64,000 nt of DNA, from contig SCFE01000034.1 in assembly GCA_004352715.1 (NCBI GenBank), positions 1,278,951 to 1,342,950 of the forward strand, in the 5' to 3' direction. This DNA is from Hofstenia miamia (taxonomy: Eukaryota > Xenacoelomorpha > Acoela). Of the stretch, positions 49,453 to 60,547 are shown in pieces. The position numbers and the translations under genes were made by a program. Under the pieces are notes generated by a model. It saw nothing but the letters and a program-made list of their open reading frames with translations, did not search any database and had not been told where the DNA came from. The first letter of the stretch is position 1. The number at the start of each line of letters is the position of its first letter.

Positions 49453-50253
49453 TGTAGAATCACAGGGGAGCTCTGGCTACTCCAGCAGTCCTGAGAAACT
49501 CAAAGGTTAAATCAAAGGTTGCAGAGGTAACCTTTTAGAGTGTGACCTGCATTCTAACAAAAGAAAGAACATTGGTAATTTGCTAATTCAATAAAAAAAA
49601 CAAAAACTATCCACTGAGAATATATTTCTTGCAGCAACCAATTCACACAGCATCACACTGAAGCCATATCCAGGAAACCATCCTTACTTGCCAATGTGCT
49701 AATTGTGTGTCTCAAGTATTAATTTCTAGCTCAATAAACAATTTATCTCAGAGTTCCCTTATCTCAGCTCATGTAAATAAATAATAAGTAAAAGACACAT
49801 AATTGCTGTGCATTCATGTTCACCAATGGCATAGTATATTCGTAAATTGTAAATTATTATGTGCATGTATGAACAGATTTAATAAAGGATATTATTCCCT
49901 ACCTATAATTGTAACCTAAAGCAGCCACAATTCAGGCTGTCACCCCAGACCTGGTGCAGTTTCCTCCTGAATTGTTGCTGGATCTTAAGCAATAGTTGTC
50001 ATCAACAAAATCTTTAACAAAGTATCTAAAGGGGTTTAATAGATAATAAATTGAAAAGATTGAAGGCAGTAGAAGGAAGCTTAATTTATTGTGTGCTTTT
50101 CTACAGTGACTCAGATATTTATTACAAAAATCTGTAACTTATTACCTGAATTGTTTACAATTTCAAAGCACAATTTCCCTTGCAAAGTTAAAATGAGCAA
50201 TCATACATAATTCAAATCAAGGGGAAAATACTAACACTATCAAATAACTAGAA
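49453..50253 (-). mobile_element. Family B LTR, minus orientation, 5'-truncated
   Basis: The terminus TGTAGAATCACAGGGGAGCTC is at the left, and homology with 21889-22690 continues to about 50253. The LTR start (GTGACTCTACA on this strand) is absent. No PBS lies beyond its 3' end. Confidence 0.8.
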
Positions 50254-50588
50254 TTTTAAACTTGTATTCTAAAAAATAATACATCAGTGTCCTTTAAAAA
50301 ATAAATTTGGAAGATTTTAGATAAATTTGGAAAATTTGAGATTTGCAAGAATGAAAAAAAGTCGCAACCAAAATATAATATGTAAACAGTCAATGCTTGT
50401 AATTATAGCACATATTTACATTTATTTACTTGTAATTCTGTATTTCAGCAATCTTAACTACATAAAAAACTAATCAAAATAAAGTTTAAAGAAATATATA
50501 CTTTCAATTTCACTGAAATTGTGTCTCTAACAGTATTTCATATTTCATGACGTCAGACTTGGGGGAAATGAGTTTGGGGGAAGTGAGA
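50254..50588. other. AT-rich DNA, no gene
   Basis: Nothing beyond short dispersed similarity to 46144-46190 is recognised. Confidence 0.55.
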
Positions 50589-50972
50589 CAGAACTTTGCC
50601 ATTGGGGGATTTTCATTAAAATTTAAATTTAAATATTTTTAGCTAAAAATGTTCAATTTAGTTTAAATTCTTTAAAAATGAAGTGACTATTAAAAAATAT
50701 TTGCTAATTTTTCGAGAATCCACTGTCTCTTTCGTGTTCAGATGATGTCACTAACTTTAGATTTTCCAGAATTTCATCTTACAAATAAATAGTTTTATGA
50801 TTCAAAAGTTAGTGACATCATCTGAAGAAGAAAGAGACAGTGAATTTCTGCAAATTTAGCAAATATTTTTTATTGGTTTTTTTATTTTTAAGGAATTTAA
50901 ACTAAGTTAAACATTTTTAGCTAAGATTATTCAAATTTAAATTATAGTGAAAATCCCCCAATGGGGGGATTA
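50589..50972. repeat. Fold-back (long inverted repeat) element
   Basis: Two arms of about 160 bp face each other around a spacer of about 60 bp. The left arm starts CCATTGGGGGATTTTCA and includes ACTGTCTCTTTC and GATGATGTCACTAACTTT. The right arm carries AAAGTTAGTGACATCATC and GAAAGAGACAGT and ends TGAAAATCCCCCAATGG. It is MITE-like or a Foldback-type hairpin. No coding is present. Confidence 0.8.
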
Positions 50973-51584
50973 TAAATATAACTTAGTTTTCAATTGGTAG
51001 AAAATAATGACGTACTAAAGCAAATTCACACGCATTATAGCCTTGTCGTATTAAATATTTTTTTGTAATTTTACTCTATTACTATGTGTTTACCATTATT
51101 ATATTTAATATTTTAATGAAAACTATTAAATATAGTTACTAAAGTATAACTTACAATGTTTTACAGTTTCAAAAAACTGTTGTCACAGTGCTAAATTGTT
51201 TTTATATCGGTAAAATAAAAAAGCTATAGCGACTCAACTATTGATTTTTTCACAATTTGGAGGATGTCACATTGTTCCTCATAAAAATTTGACTCAGAAA
51301 AGTTATTTAGTTGAGTCATAAGAATTTTTTTAAAAAATGTAACCTGAACTGAATTTAATCCCAATAATGCTTGTATCCTTTTCTCCGGTTTTTAACTAGA
51401 AATACAAACATTGCATTTACTTTATAAATTTAAGCTGATATATCTAATCTAAGTTCCCCATAAATTAGCCTAAGCTTTGCAATGTTTCTAACGTTTACTA
51501 CTTCAGACAATTTTCTTTAGTCACAATTTAAACGTTTAATTCTTAATTGGAAAGCGTACACATTACGGCGAATAAATAATAAAC
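50973..51584. other. AT-rich DNA, no gene
   Basis: No feature is recognised. Confidence 0.55.
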
Positions 51585-52046
51585 TTGATTCATCGAATAT
51601 CTGATGTAATTCCAAAGAAATTGGAATTCATGCTATTTTTAGCGAGTTTACTTCACACTAGCAGCATCATGTCTATGTTCGACTACTGTGCCCCTCTCTT
51701 TAGCGGTAGTTCGAAAGAAAACTGTATGAAAATTGACAGGCTCCTAAACAGATGCTCCAGAATAATAAATGGCTGCTGGGAACTGCATGACGGAATACGC
51801 ATTTCTTATATGAACCGTCGAAATGAACTATCAATGAGTCTGTTCATGAAAATAAATAACTCTGATCATCACTTGAACCACCTTCTTCCACCTAGGACCC
51901 AAAGTGGTCACTATCAAATAAAATTCCACAGACTTAATATAAGAAGGAATTAGTTTATCCCCTCCATGGCACGCAATGCCAATCAGCAAACTTAATTAGA
52001 TGATGTTTTTAATACATATTAAATAAACGTTTACTACTACTACTAG
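51585..52046 (+). pseudogene. 5'-truncated non-LTR retrotransposon (LINE) 3' end
   Basis: The translation has MSMFDYCAPLFSGSSKENC and IDRLLNRCSRIINGC, the motif that follows RT in Jockey/CR1-like LINE proteins (FDYC...L...QNRAARII type). It then runs to a C-terminus with HYQIKFHRLNIRRN and FIPSMARNAN. A short 3' UTR ends in (TAC)n at about 52032-52046, a typical LINE tail. The RT itself is missing, as in most LINE insertions. Confidence 0.8.
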
Positions 52047-52217
52047 CTTAATCCAATTTTGAGTTAGTGTTAGGATTAAGATTCTGGTTATGTTTAGGTG
52101 TAGTTGCGAATATAAAATTTCAATAATTAATCGTTGATGTAAGATATGAATATTTTAGGTGAAATTTGTTTTAACCATGTTTTTAGCTTGTTATTGCAAG
52201 AATTATTGCCCTAGAAT

Positions 52218-54093
52218 CAGTGGCGTTTGCCCCAGTTGGGGCGGCCATTTTAGTACAGGGACGGCCAAGGGCAATTTAAATTAAAAGATATTAATGAAGG
52301 TATTTATATCCGTGCTACAATATGCTATAGAATATAACGTATTTTTTACCGAAACTACTGAAAAAAATTTAACATATATATTCAACAAAAATAGAGTATT
52401 GTTTAAATTCAAAAATATATATTTTAGCTTTCGCTCAAATACATCTTTGTTAATACTATCTCAGAATAAAATCTAAGTTCATTGACACTTGGTTGCCATT
52501 GAAGCAATTCAAAAACGGTAGCACATGTGGTGTGTGTTGGCTGATGACACTCAGAACAATAATCGATAGTTTCACTAGATTTACCATTAAGGCTGCGACT
52601 TGGTTATATGTACGTGCTTGTATTAGAGTTCATTAGAAGCATTCCTATTGCAGATTCTGATCACCGGTCGAGACAAGTGCAAAATTTTCTAATTCAACCT
52701 GAGTCTGCAAATAATTTAATTCCATATTAATTACTTTATACTTCTTAAACTAAAATATGCTAACAATATTCAATCTTTTACAATAATAATTTATTTTAGT
52801 ACAGTGAGGTACGAAAATATATTACATGACTGGACTGGTTTGGGACTATTACTCAAAAATTAAACGCGAACAATGTTTTGTAGATCTCTAGTTTAGTTTA
52901 TGTGCATAAGATATACTAGAATTGCGGATTTCTAAAATGAATTATATAATGGCATGTATATCTTTTCATTTTTAATGCTTTTTCTTTCATATAATATAAA
53001 GTAAAAGTCGGATGATAGCATGGGAAAACTAAATGGCTTAGTGGAAAATATGATAGGTAAAATGCTTTTGAAAGAGTTTTGCTATTAAATCTACATAATT
53101 ATCACTCTCAAAAAATAAGTGCCAGAGTTTTGTAGAGTAAAGTATTAAGGTATGTTCAATAGTTACAATTTAAATCAAAGTATAGAATGCTAATATTTGT
53201 TCTTCTTTATCTAATTTTAGCCTAATTGCTAATATTTGTTCTTCTTTATCTAATTTTAGCCTAATGACTAAATATGATTGCTTAATGTCAAGAATTTATT
53301 AAGATGACAATTCAGAAAATTTGCATTACCTATGCATTAATAAAAATTTGATAATTAAAATATTGAACATTCTTAACCTACGCCTATTCAGCCATTATTA
53401 AGGCTCTATCTTCTTTTANATGCTAATATTTGTTCTTCTTTATCTAATTTTAGCCTAATGACTAAATATGATTGCTTAATGTCAAGAATTTATTAAGATG
53501 ACAATTCAGAAAATCTGCATTACCTATGCATTAATAAAAATTTGATAAGTAAAATATTGAACATTCTTAACCTACGCCTATTCAGCCATTATTAAGGCTC
53601 TATCTTCTTTTACCAGAGATAAAAAGGATTAAGGCTTTCCCGCCACAATGATCCTTCACCTGTAGTATACAGCTTGCAATTACGTTAATTTAAATTAACT
53701 ATAATTTTTCATAGTATATTTTTATGCAATAGAATGCACAATTAACATGTAAAATAACTTGATGTGAAATAAAGGAATGAGGACTGCGCGCATTGTTAGT
53801 CAAATTTTAAAGATTATAATTGTACAGACATAATAACCAGATGTTTATTTTCATTCATATTTGTAATGATTACATTATTACTTATATTTGATATACTCAT
53901 TAGCACAGAAATTCAAACAGTAATTTAATTAAGAGTCATTTAATCAAAACAATACTAGGCCTATTTCATGTGTCAATATTCAGTTTTATATAATGCTATG
54001 CAGGAATCATATCACTACCAAATATTTAAGGCGGGCCATTTTTTAAAATGCACTGCGGCTTTATTTCTAATTGGTGCGGCCAGGCCGCCCTTC
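52218..54093. mobile_element. Possible non-autonomous hAT-like element
   Basis: The left end CAGTGGCG is a common hAT terminus. GC-rich GGGGCGGCC blocks lie near 52240 and, inverted, near 54080 in otherwise AT-rich DNA. The flanks CCTAGAAT (52210-52217) and CTTAGAAT (54094-54101) match at 7 of 8 positions, as an 8-bp target duplication would. The right terminus does not mirror CAGTGGCG well. No transposase is visible. Confidence 0.33.
53188..53612. repeat. 39-bp tandem duplication and single-N assembly duplication
   Basis: A 39-bp unit is repeated at 53188-53226 and 53227-53265. The block 53227-53418 is then repeated at 53421-53612 after the single N at 53419. The larger repeat is probably an unmerged contig overlap. 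Confidence 0.8.
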
Positions 54094-54101
54094 CTTAGAA
54101 T

Positions 54102-56634
54102 ACTTTAATAAGTAAATATGTGCAGGAAACATTATCTTGGGTTTATATGTGGTGAAAATAATTGAACTTTTTCTCACTTATAATTATTGAATGTTTAGCA
54201 AATCATTGCATGGGCACTTAGCTAATAATTATGAATAAATAATAGGTTGAATGTAGAGCTTCAAAACAAATGCACACACATCATATTGTTTAGAAGCTAG
54301 AATCCGGAAATGGTTATTACTCAAACATTTTTCAAATATTTTCGCAATAAGTTTCTACATTACAAATGACATGAAATCATTAAAAATGTTTTATTTAGTT
54401 TATCGAAAGTTACACATGTGGTATTTTCTTACTGGGTGGGCTTTGAATGTAGTTATCTGCAATTTTGTTGTGAGATATTAATGTATTATTTGTTATTTCA
54501 AATGACTAGAGAAACATTTGCTTATATTTTACTTATTTGAAAAGGGAGCAATGCACGTTTAGATATTTTATATAAAATTCCAAATATAAACCCTGTTCTT
54601 TGAGTCGTTTTTTTCGCAGAGTTCACTTATGTTCCTAAATTTAAAATTCAATTTTTTAGGTTGCGAGTTATTTTTTACTTTCGCCTCATGTGATTTTCAG
54701 AAATATAGTTTCATGCAGCTGATAAAACTGAAACAACCACATAAATACCTAGAAAATTCTTGAAATTTACTCAAAACACGTGAGGTGAATGTAACGGTCA
54801 AATTCACCTTATCTGCGTCACTTCTTTCGATAAACATCATGATGAGTATTTTTATATTATATTGACTATTGTGGTTATATCTCAACTTTTAGACATAGTT
54901 AAAGTGAATAAACTATCAAAGACTTTTAAATCGTAGAATTTATTGTAGTTTATTTGAAGAAAATTTCAATCAATTGAGGGGACATTCAATCAATTTTATT
55001 TAGTAAATTAATGAATATTTTAGAAAATTAGAATACAATAGATAAAATATTTTATGAATATTTACTATAATATATTATTTGAATGAGAGAGTTATTTTAA
55101 TGACTTTAGGCGTAAAAATTAATAATTAATCTTAGCTTCTAAAATATTCATATTTTGAGATTTTGGAAATGTCGGTGAACTAAGCGCTAAGAATTACTCA
55201 TAGAAGACTTTGTTTTTTGAAAAATTTTAATGACAGAGCTTAATTTGAATTTAACCTGAAAAAATAAGCTTCAAATTTATGTGTATTTTTTCAATGACTT
55301 CGTTATAAAAAATAATATGCCCACCCAGAGCTTAGCTACATGAACCTGAAAATATGTCAGAAAACTGCTATTTTCAACAAAAAATAATGTTTATTCGATA
55401 TTTCGTGATAAACCTAAATCGTCTTGTTAAGAAGATGCTAGTTGCACTATGGATGAATGCAAATTGTATTTCTGACATATCACATGTTTTTCAATCCAAA
55501 TTCTATTTCTGACATATCACATGTTTTTCTTAGTCTAGCAAGCAGGCCACTTATAGAGCCCATTCTCGAAAAATGTGCAGAATGAGTTGCAGTTTGTCCA
55601 ATTCCATAATTTCTAATACCAAATTTTCGTATCAAATCAACCAATTCGATATGCTTTCATTTTAAATTTTGAAAAAACCGAAATTCTATTTTGATCCTTG
55701 AAAAACTAGCAATGCGCCTTTAATACAGAGTTACAATTGGCAATTACATATGCTTCGTTATTTATCATTCAATTGTCAATTTTCTAAAAATGAAATTTTT
55801 CATACAAATAGAGCATGTTGAACACAGTGACCAATATATAGCCAGCATATGTTTAATAAATTCAAAAAACAGATATAGGAAATTTAATCGACTTTACAAG
55901 TAAACTTTGAAAAAAAACATTATTTTTAATTTCTCACTGAATATGAAAGAATTTTTTCTATTATCAATGAAGTAGGCTGTCAAACTTGCTAGAGCAAAGA
56001 ACGATAGAACATAATTTTAAAACATTTTGGTGGTACTATGGCCATACTTCAGCGAAGTTTTTCTAGCTGGTTGGTAAATTCGAAGGTGCAAGTTTTATTC
56101 TGCAAAATCTCCTGGGGTAATTTAAACCAGAGCATAAGCCGTCTACTGGACTAGTACTGATTTGAAACTGTAGTCAACATTTTGTTACTTAATTTAATTT
56201 TCGTTCGAAATATCAGAATTTAAATTGGAAATTATAAAAATATTGAACACATATCGTGTCAACAAGTAACAGTTAATCATATTTATAAGTTATAAATTGA
56301 GATTTACTAATTTGATTTATAAATCATAATAGTAACAAGAAAATATACATTTGTATGTGTAGTGATAAAAATCATTAGCAGTAGACACTACGTAGTTGAT
56401 CATTTAATTTTGGAAACACCGTACAATTTTTTAAAATTTAAATTCATATTTTAAAAATTCTAAATATTAATTTTTTAATTAGTATGGTTTATTATAGCAT
56501 TAATCTCAACCAGAAGAAGCTTGTGCTAACGATAGTCACAGGATATCTAATTCTTTTTATGTTAATGTATAATCAGCACATTTCAAAAAACTTATTTCTT
56601 TGCAACTATCGTTAGTTATTCACTTGAAAAGCCA
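54102..56634. other. AT-rich intergenic DNA
   Basis: No gene is supported. A 26-bp unit is repeated at 55467-55492 and 55504-55529. The last 70 bp hold the probable 5' UTR of the next gene. Confidence 0.6.
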
Positions 56635-57408
56635 ATGTTGGAATCCGATATTTATGCTAGAAATCCCAATCGAGCATGGCGGAAACGAAAGTGTGACGAA
56701 ATTGTTAAGTTTGTAGATCCATCGTCTTTATTAATCGAAGATAACAATAAACTTCGTGTAGTTTGCATATCAGATACCCATGGTAAGCATAATGAAGTTG
56801 AACTTCCAAAGGGGGATATTCTTATTCATGCGGGTGATTTTACCGAAACTGGAACGCAAAAGCAAGTTGAAATTTTTAATGACTGGTTAGATTCAATCAA
56901 AGATGATTTTAAACATATCATTGTGATTGCTGGTAATCATGAAAAGTGCTTAGACCCTGAAACTGATGTCGCAGAACATTTTAAAGGTAAAGATCTTGTA
57001 ACAAATTGTACATTTTTGGAGCACGAAGAAGTCAATATTGAAGGATATAAGTTCTTTGGATCGCCATACACACCTAATTTTTACGATTGGGCATTTATGC
57101 AAGATCGAGTGGATGCTATCCATAGGTGGAATGAAATTCCAAAAGATGTAGACATTTTGATTACTCATGGTCCCCCAGTTGGGTACTTAGATACGGCAGG
57201 ATTTAAATTTAGTGAAAGAACGGGCTGTGTAAATCTATTAAATGTTATAAAATCAATAAAGCCAAAATATCATATATTTGGTCATATACATGAAAGCTAT
57301 GGAATGTTGACAAATGACAGAACCATTTTTATCAATGCTTCGATTTGCGATTTTTCGTACGAACCTATAAACACTCCATTTGTATTTGATATTCCTTTAA
57401 AAAGATAA
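56635..57408 (+). CDS. MPPED1/2-type metallophosphoesterase (UPF0046 family), intact
   Basis: A 257-residue calcineurin-like phosphoesterase of the MPPED family, predicted cytosolic with no signal peptide; vertebrate MPPED2 hydrolyses cyclic nucleotides weakly in vitro. The five metal-binding motifs are in order: ISDTH (D47, H49), GDFT (D68), GNHE (N101, H102), THGPP (H178) and FGHIHE (H217, H219). H217 is present, where mammalian MPPED2 has a Gly. The N-terminal NPNRAW resembles the NPTQAF region of vertebrate homologues, and the protein is somewhat shorter than theirs (about 290). The ATG is the first Met after an in-frame TAA at 56563. AATAAA at 57502-57507 could be the polyadenylation signal. 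There is no intron. It could be an intronless gene or a retrocopy that stayed open. Confidence 0.93.
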   Translation: MLESDIYARNPNRAWRKRKCDEIVKFVDPSSLLIEDNNKLRVVCISDTHGKHNEVELPKGDILIHAGDFTETGTQKQVEIFNDWLDSIKDDFKHIIVIAGNHEKCLDPETDVAEHFKGKDLVTNCTFLEHEEVNIEGYKFFGSPYTPNFYDWAFMQDRVDAIHRWNEIPKDVDILITHGPPVGYLDTAGFKFSERTGCVNLLNVIKSIKPKYHIFGHIHESYGMLTNDRTIFINASICDFSYEPINTPFVFDIPLKR

Positions 57409-58450
57409 TCTGTCTCGAAATTTGAAAATATATTTTATTGTATGTGTTTTTGGTGTCATTCGTTAATCACACAACTGCTGAAAAGAGTAATCAGGAATCT
57501 AAATAAATTTTGTTAAACTTTTTGATAAAATTCAAGAAAATCAAACATTCATAAAAAAATCCAAAAATCAACAAAATTTTGAAATTTAAAAAAATTGCGC
57601 TAGGTCTGTAAAAGTCGCAGAAAACTTATTTTAGCAGTAGGTGTATGGTGGTGAAGTCCGTGCATATTGTTGAATTTAAACACAAAAATTTCACCCACCC
57701 TAATATCCATGGCATAAAGCCTAACAGATAAATTTATTCATTCTAATGAATAAATTTTTGGGCAAAATACCGTAAAGTGAACAGTAGAATTGAGCTCAAC
57801 CATTTTGTTGTACAAATCTCACAATATTAAATCTTTGTACCAAGATATACAAAACAACTCAAGAAATGCTCGTGCATTTTAAATTTTCCTTTGTCAAATA
57901 TTTCCTTTGAATATGGATCGATCCATGTAAATTCTTGTGGATTGGATTGGGTATGGCTAGGCAGCACAAGTTGACAAAACTAATTTAAATTATCATCTCA
58001 GTACGCGCTTACATAACTACATTTTAAAATTGAACATTTAATCCCAAGCTTTGTAGCAGGAAATTTCTACTTCATTGTAACTTTTTAGTGAAGTTTGGTT
58101 CTGCTTAATTTTGATATCCATGATAATCCCTCTTCTAACAAATTTTAAAAATAGTTCTAAGTGCATGCTTTTTCATATCAGATATTCGTTGCAAGACAAA
58201 GGCTTGTTTTTAATGAGCATCAACAGGAATTAGAATTTTGAATACAGAATGAAAGGATACAAGGATTTCGCACGGATAAAAATGCTTTTACCTGAAAATA
58301 AACAGCTTTACTAAAAAAGTTCAATTTTTGTGCGACTTCTAAATGTTGTCTAGGGGTCTTCTCCTATTTTCACATGGCACGTTTTATGACAAAATAAAAA
58401 GATTAAGAATGAGGAATGCGAATTCGGAGAGTTTCGTTTTTTCCTTATGA
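57409..58450. other. AT-rich intergenic DNA downstream of the phosphoesterase gene
   Basis: Contains the probable 3' UTR (to about 57530). Nothing else is recognised. Confidence 0.55.
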
Positions 58451-58458
58451 CATGAGCC

Positions 58459-58489
<31 letters not shown>

Positions 58490-58700
58490 CTATCGCTAAG
58501 TACGTGCATTTGGGGAGTCCATGCGCTTATTTTGTACTAAAAAAATTTTGGTGTGATCATTTCTTTTATGGTCGTATATATATTTTTTCACCATTTATAT
58601 AGTAGTACTTAGCGGTAATATAAATTTGCAAAGAGTACTTAGCGGTCGTATGAATGTAATTTTGGCTTACTTGGCGGTCAGTATATGTGTCGTATCAGTT
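58459..58700. repeat. (AT)n run followed by ACTTAGCGGT repeats
   Basis: An (AT)n tract at 58459-58482 is followed by GCTAAGTAC (inverted) near 58494. TACTTAGCGGT near 58605, the same near 58636, and TACTTGGCGGT near 58669 follow. A related GTACGCAGCGGTC occurs near 59665. These may be subterminal repeats of a small element. Confidence 0.5.
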
Positions 58701-59139
58701 GAGCATTTTCCATATAGCTTAATTTAAAAAAAATTGCTTCCAACCATCAAATTAGAGATTTCGATTTTTCATTAATATGGTTAAAATCGTATATGCGATA
58801 CCAAAGTAAACCTTGCATGCAGCAAACAGGTTCGCCCGCAGAGTTTTAGAAACTGTACTCACAAGGAAAAAAAGCACGAATACGCACATTGGCAAAGAAG
58901 CGCAAAAATTGAAAATGCGTACGCCTGTGGGCGGGCCTGGCAAGGAAAATCATACAAACTATTTGAAACATTATTAATGATTTATTGAAAATTTTCAATT
59001 ATGTTTATGAATAGAAAGCGAACATTCTTTTTGTTTCGCATTAATTAACTAGGTGAGGATGGTCGTCATGTCACCGATATCTTATCGCTGACGAATATAA
59101 AAAGAGTTATTTCACATGATTTATTCTACATAGGATGTC
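58701..59139. other. No supported feature
   Basis: AT-rich. The minus-strand ORF at 58752-58943 has no recognisable content. Confidence 0.5.
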
Positions 59140-59460
59140 TCAATATGCGGCAAATTTTCTTAGGACGAAAACAATCCATTTACAGCCTCACGACCTTGAT
59201 AAAAATGCCTCGACTTAAAGATATGGTTGCACGACTTCTTGCTCTAAAAGAAAAAAAATCCGAAAATCTAGATATAATGACGAAAGAACTCCAGATGCTG
59301 TGGTCAGCATTTAGTTTACTCATAGTTACGACAAAGGAAATACGACGAAAGTTCATTCTATTCCTGAAAAATTACGTTTATTTGGCTTTGATGATGATTT
59401 CATCGAACTCTTCCAGTCTTACCTGTCCAATCGTCCTCATTCTTTCGAATTATAACTTAG
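59140..59460 (+). pseudogene. Possible LINE reverse transcriptase fragment
   Basis: In the frame around 59350-59450 the reading is SIPEKLRLFGFDDDFIELF then QSYLSNRPHSF. This resembles the IPH-KLL-KL--FG----LL-SYLSNR region after the FD motif of non-LTR RTs. Upstream and downstream sequence is degraded. The 59145-59579 ORF in another frame is probably incidental. Confidence 0.5.
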
Positions 59461-60402
59461 TAGAACTTGGATTGTATGCAACATTGTGCTTTACAAATGT
59501 TAATTATTTTGTTGTTATTAAAATTTTAGTTGAAAATAATATTTTTCCCATATGTCGCATGATTTCAGTTCAATTATAACCTTAGTATAATGCAAATGTA
59601 CATTCCAGTCATAATAAATATTACAAAAATTTATGTACCTCTCTATCATAATAAAAAATCACAAGTACGCAGCGGTCAAAATGCTACCAAATTTTGGCAC
59701 ATAGCAGTCTTGTGGCATTTAAATATTAACTGTGTGTATTCGCGTATATAAGTATTATTTTATTTAAATCGTTGAACAATTTCCCATGATGATTAATTTA
59801 TTTATTTGAGTCGACTAATCGTTTGTACAACACAAGAATTGAAAAACTACTTCTAGGCTACGTAGATAGTTTTGTATTTGGAGATGCAAGTTCCAATGAC
59901 TATCATAAATACCAAATGCGTTAATAAACTGAATCAATGAGTAGTAATTGTATTCTATGTCATCAACTTATTATTATAGAGCTACGGTTGGTTTTGATTC
60001 AAATTTTCCAAGCTAATCCAAATTGAAGTTTTAAAATCAGACCCTATATTAGAAACCAACCTCGTGCTGAGAATTCTGAATGTCACTCTCCTCTGATGCC
60101 TTGTAGTGTTGATAAAATATACTTGCAGATAGACTACATAAACTCATTTTCTTAATATATTATCTGCAGCCATAATACAATTTAATGTAAAGAAAACCAC
60201 ACTGTCATAAATGACAAATGCGTACCGTCTTTTTGAAAAATTCACCTAATCCGAACCATTAGACTTTTTTCAAAACATCACCCAAACCAGCACATGGGTC
60301 TATCAAAGACTAATTTAGCTTTTATTCCTTTTCAATAGGAATTTTATCAATATGAAAATGCGTTTTGATGTGCTGTATATAATTGAGGAGTATATATTTT
60401 AG
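59461..60402. other. AT-rich DNA, no supported gene
   Basis: Possibly intron or intergenic sequence upstream of the exon at 60403. No convincing exon was found. Confidence 0.5.
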
Positions 60403-60547
60403 ATGACCAACTTTGGTTCAATTTTGATGTACGAGAAAGAAATAGTCGCTCAAGCTTTAAAAGATGACAGTTTAAATATACTAGCTCTTGGACTAGGAAT
60501 CGAAAGAGTTTTCTTTGCCTTATTAAAGCAAATCTGTCAAAGAAAAG
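60403..60547 (+). CDS. Putative exon of an unrecognised host gene (exon a)
   Basis: A 145-bp open segment follows an acceptor (TATATATTTTAG) and ends at AAAAG followed by GT. It encodes 48 residues, including NFGSILMYEKEIVAQALK and LNILALGLGIERVFFALL, a leucine-rich helical-looking stretch. It ends in phase 1, matching the start phase of the exon at 61572. The GTCTTT donor is weak. The first in-frame Met coincides with the exon start, so it may be either internal or first. I do not recognise the protein. Confidence 0.5.

Noticed and set aside
58752-58943. Minus-strand ORF near the ACTTAGCGGT repeats
   Set aside because: Short, with no homology recognised and no splice or codon support.
59145-59579. 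144-codon ORF as a host gene
   Set aside because: A different frame over part of it reads like a LINE reverse transcriptase segment. The ORF itself has no recognisable domain.
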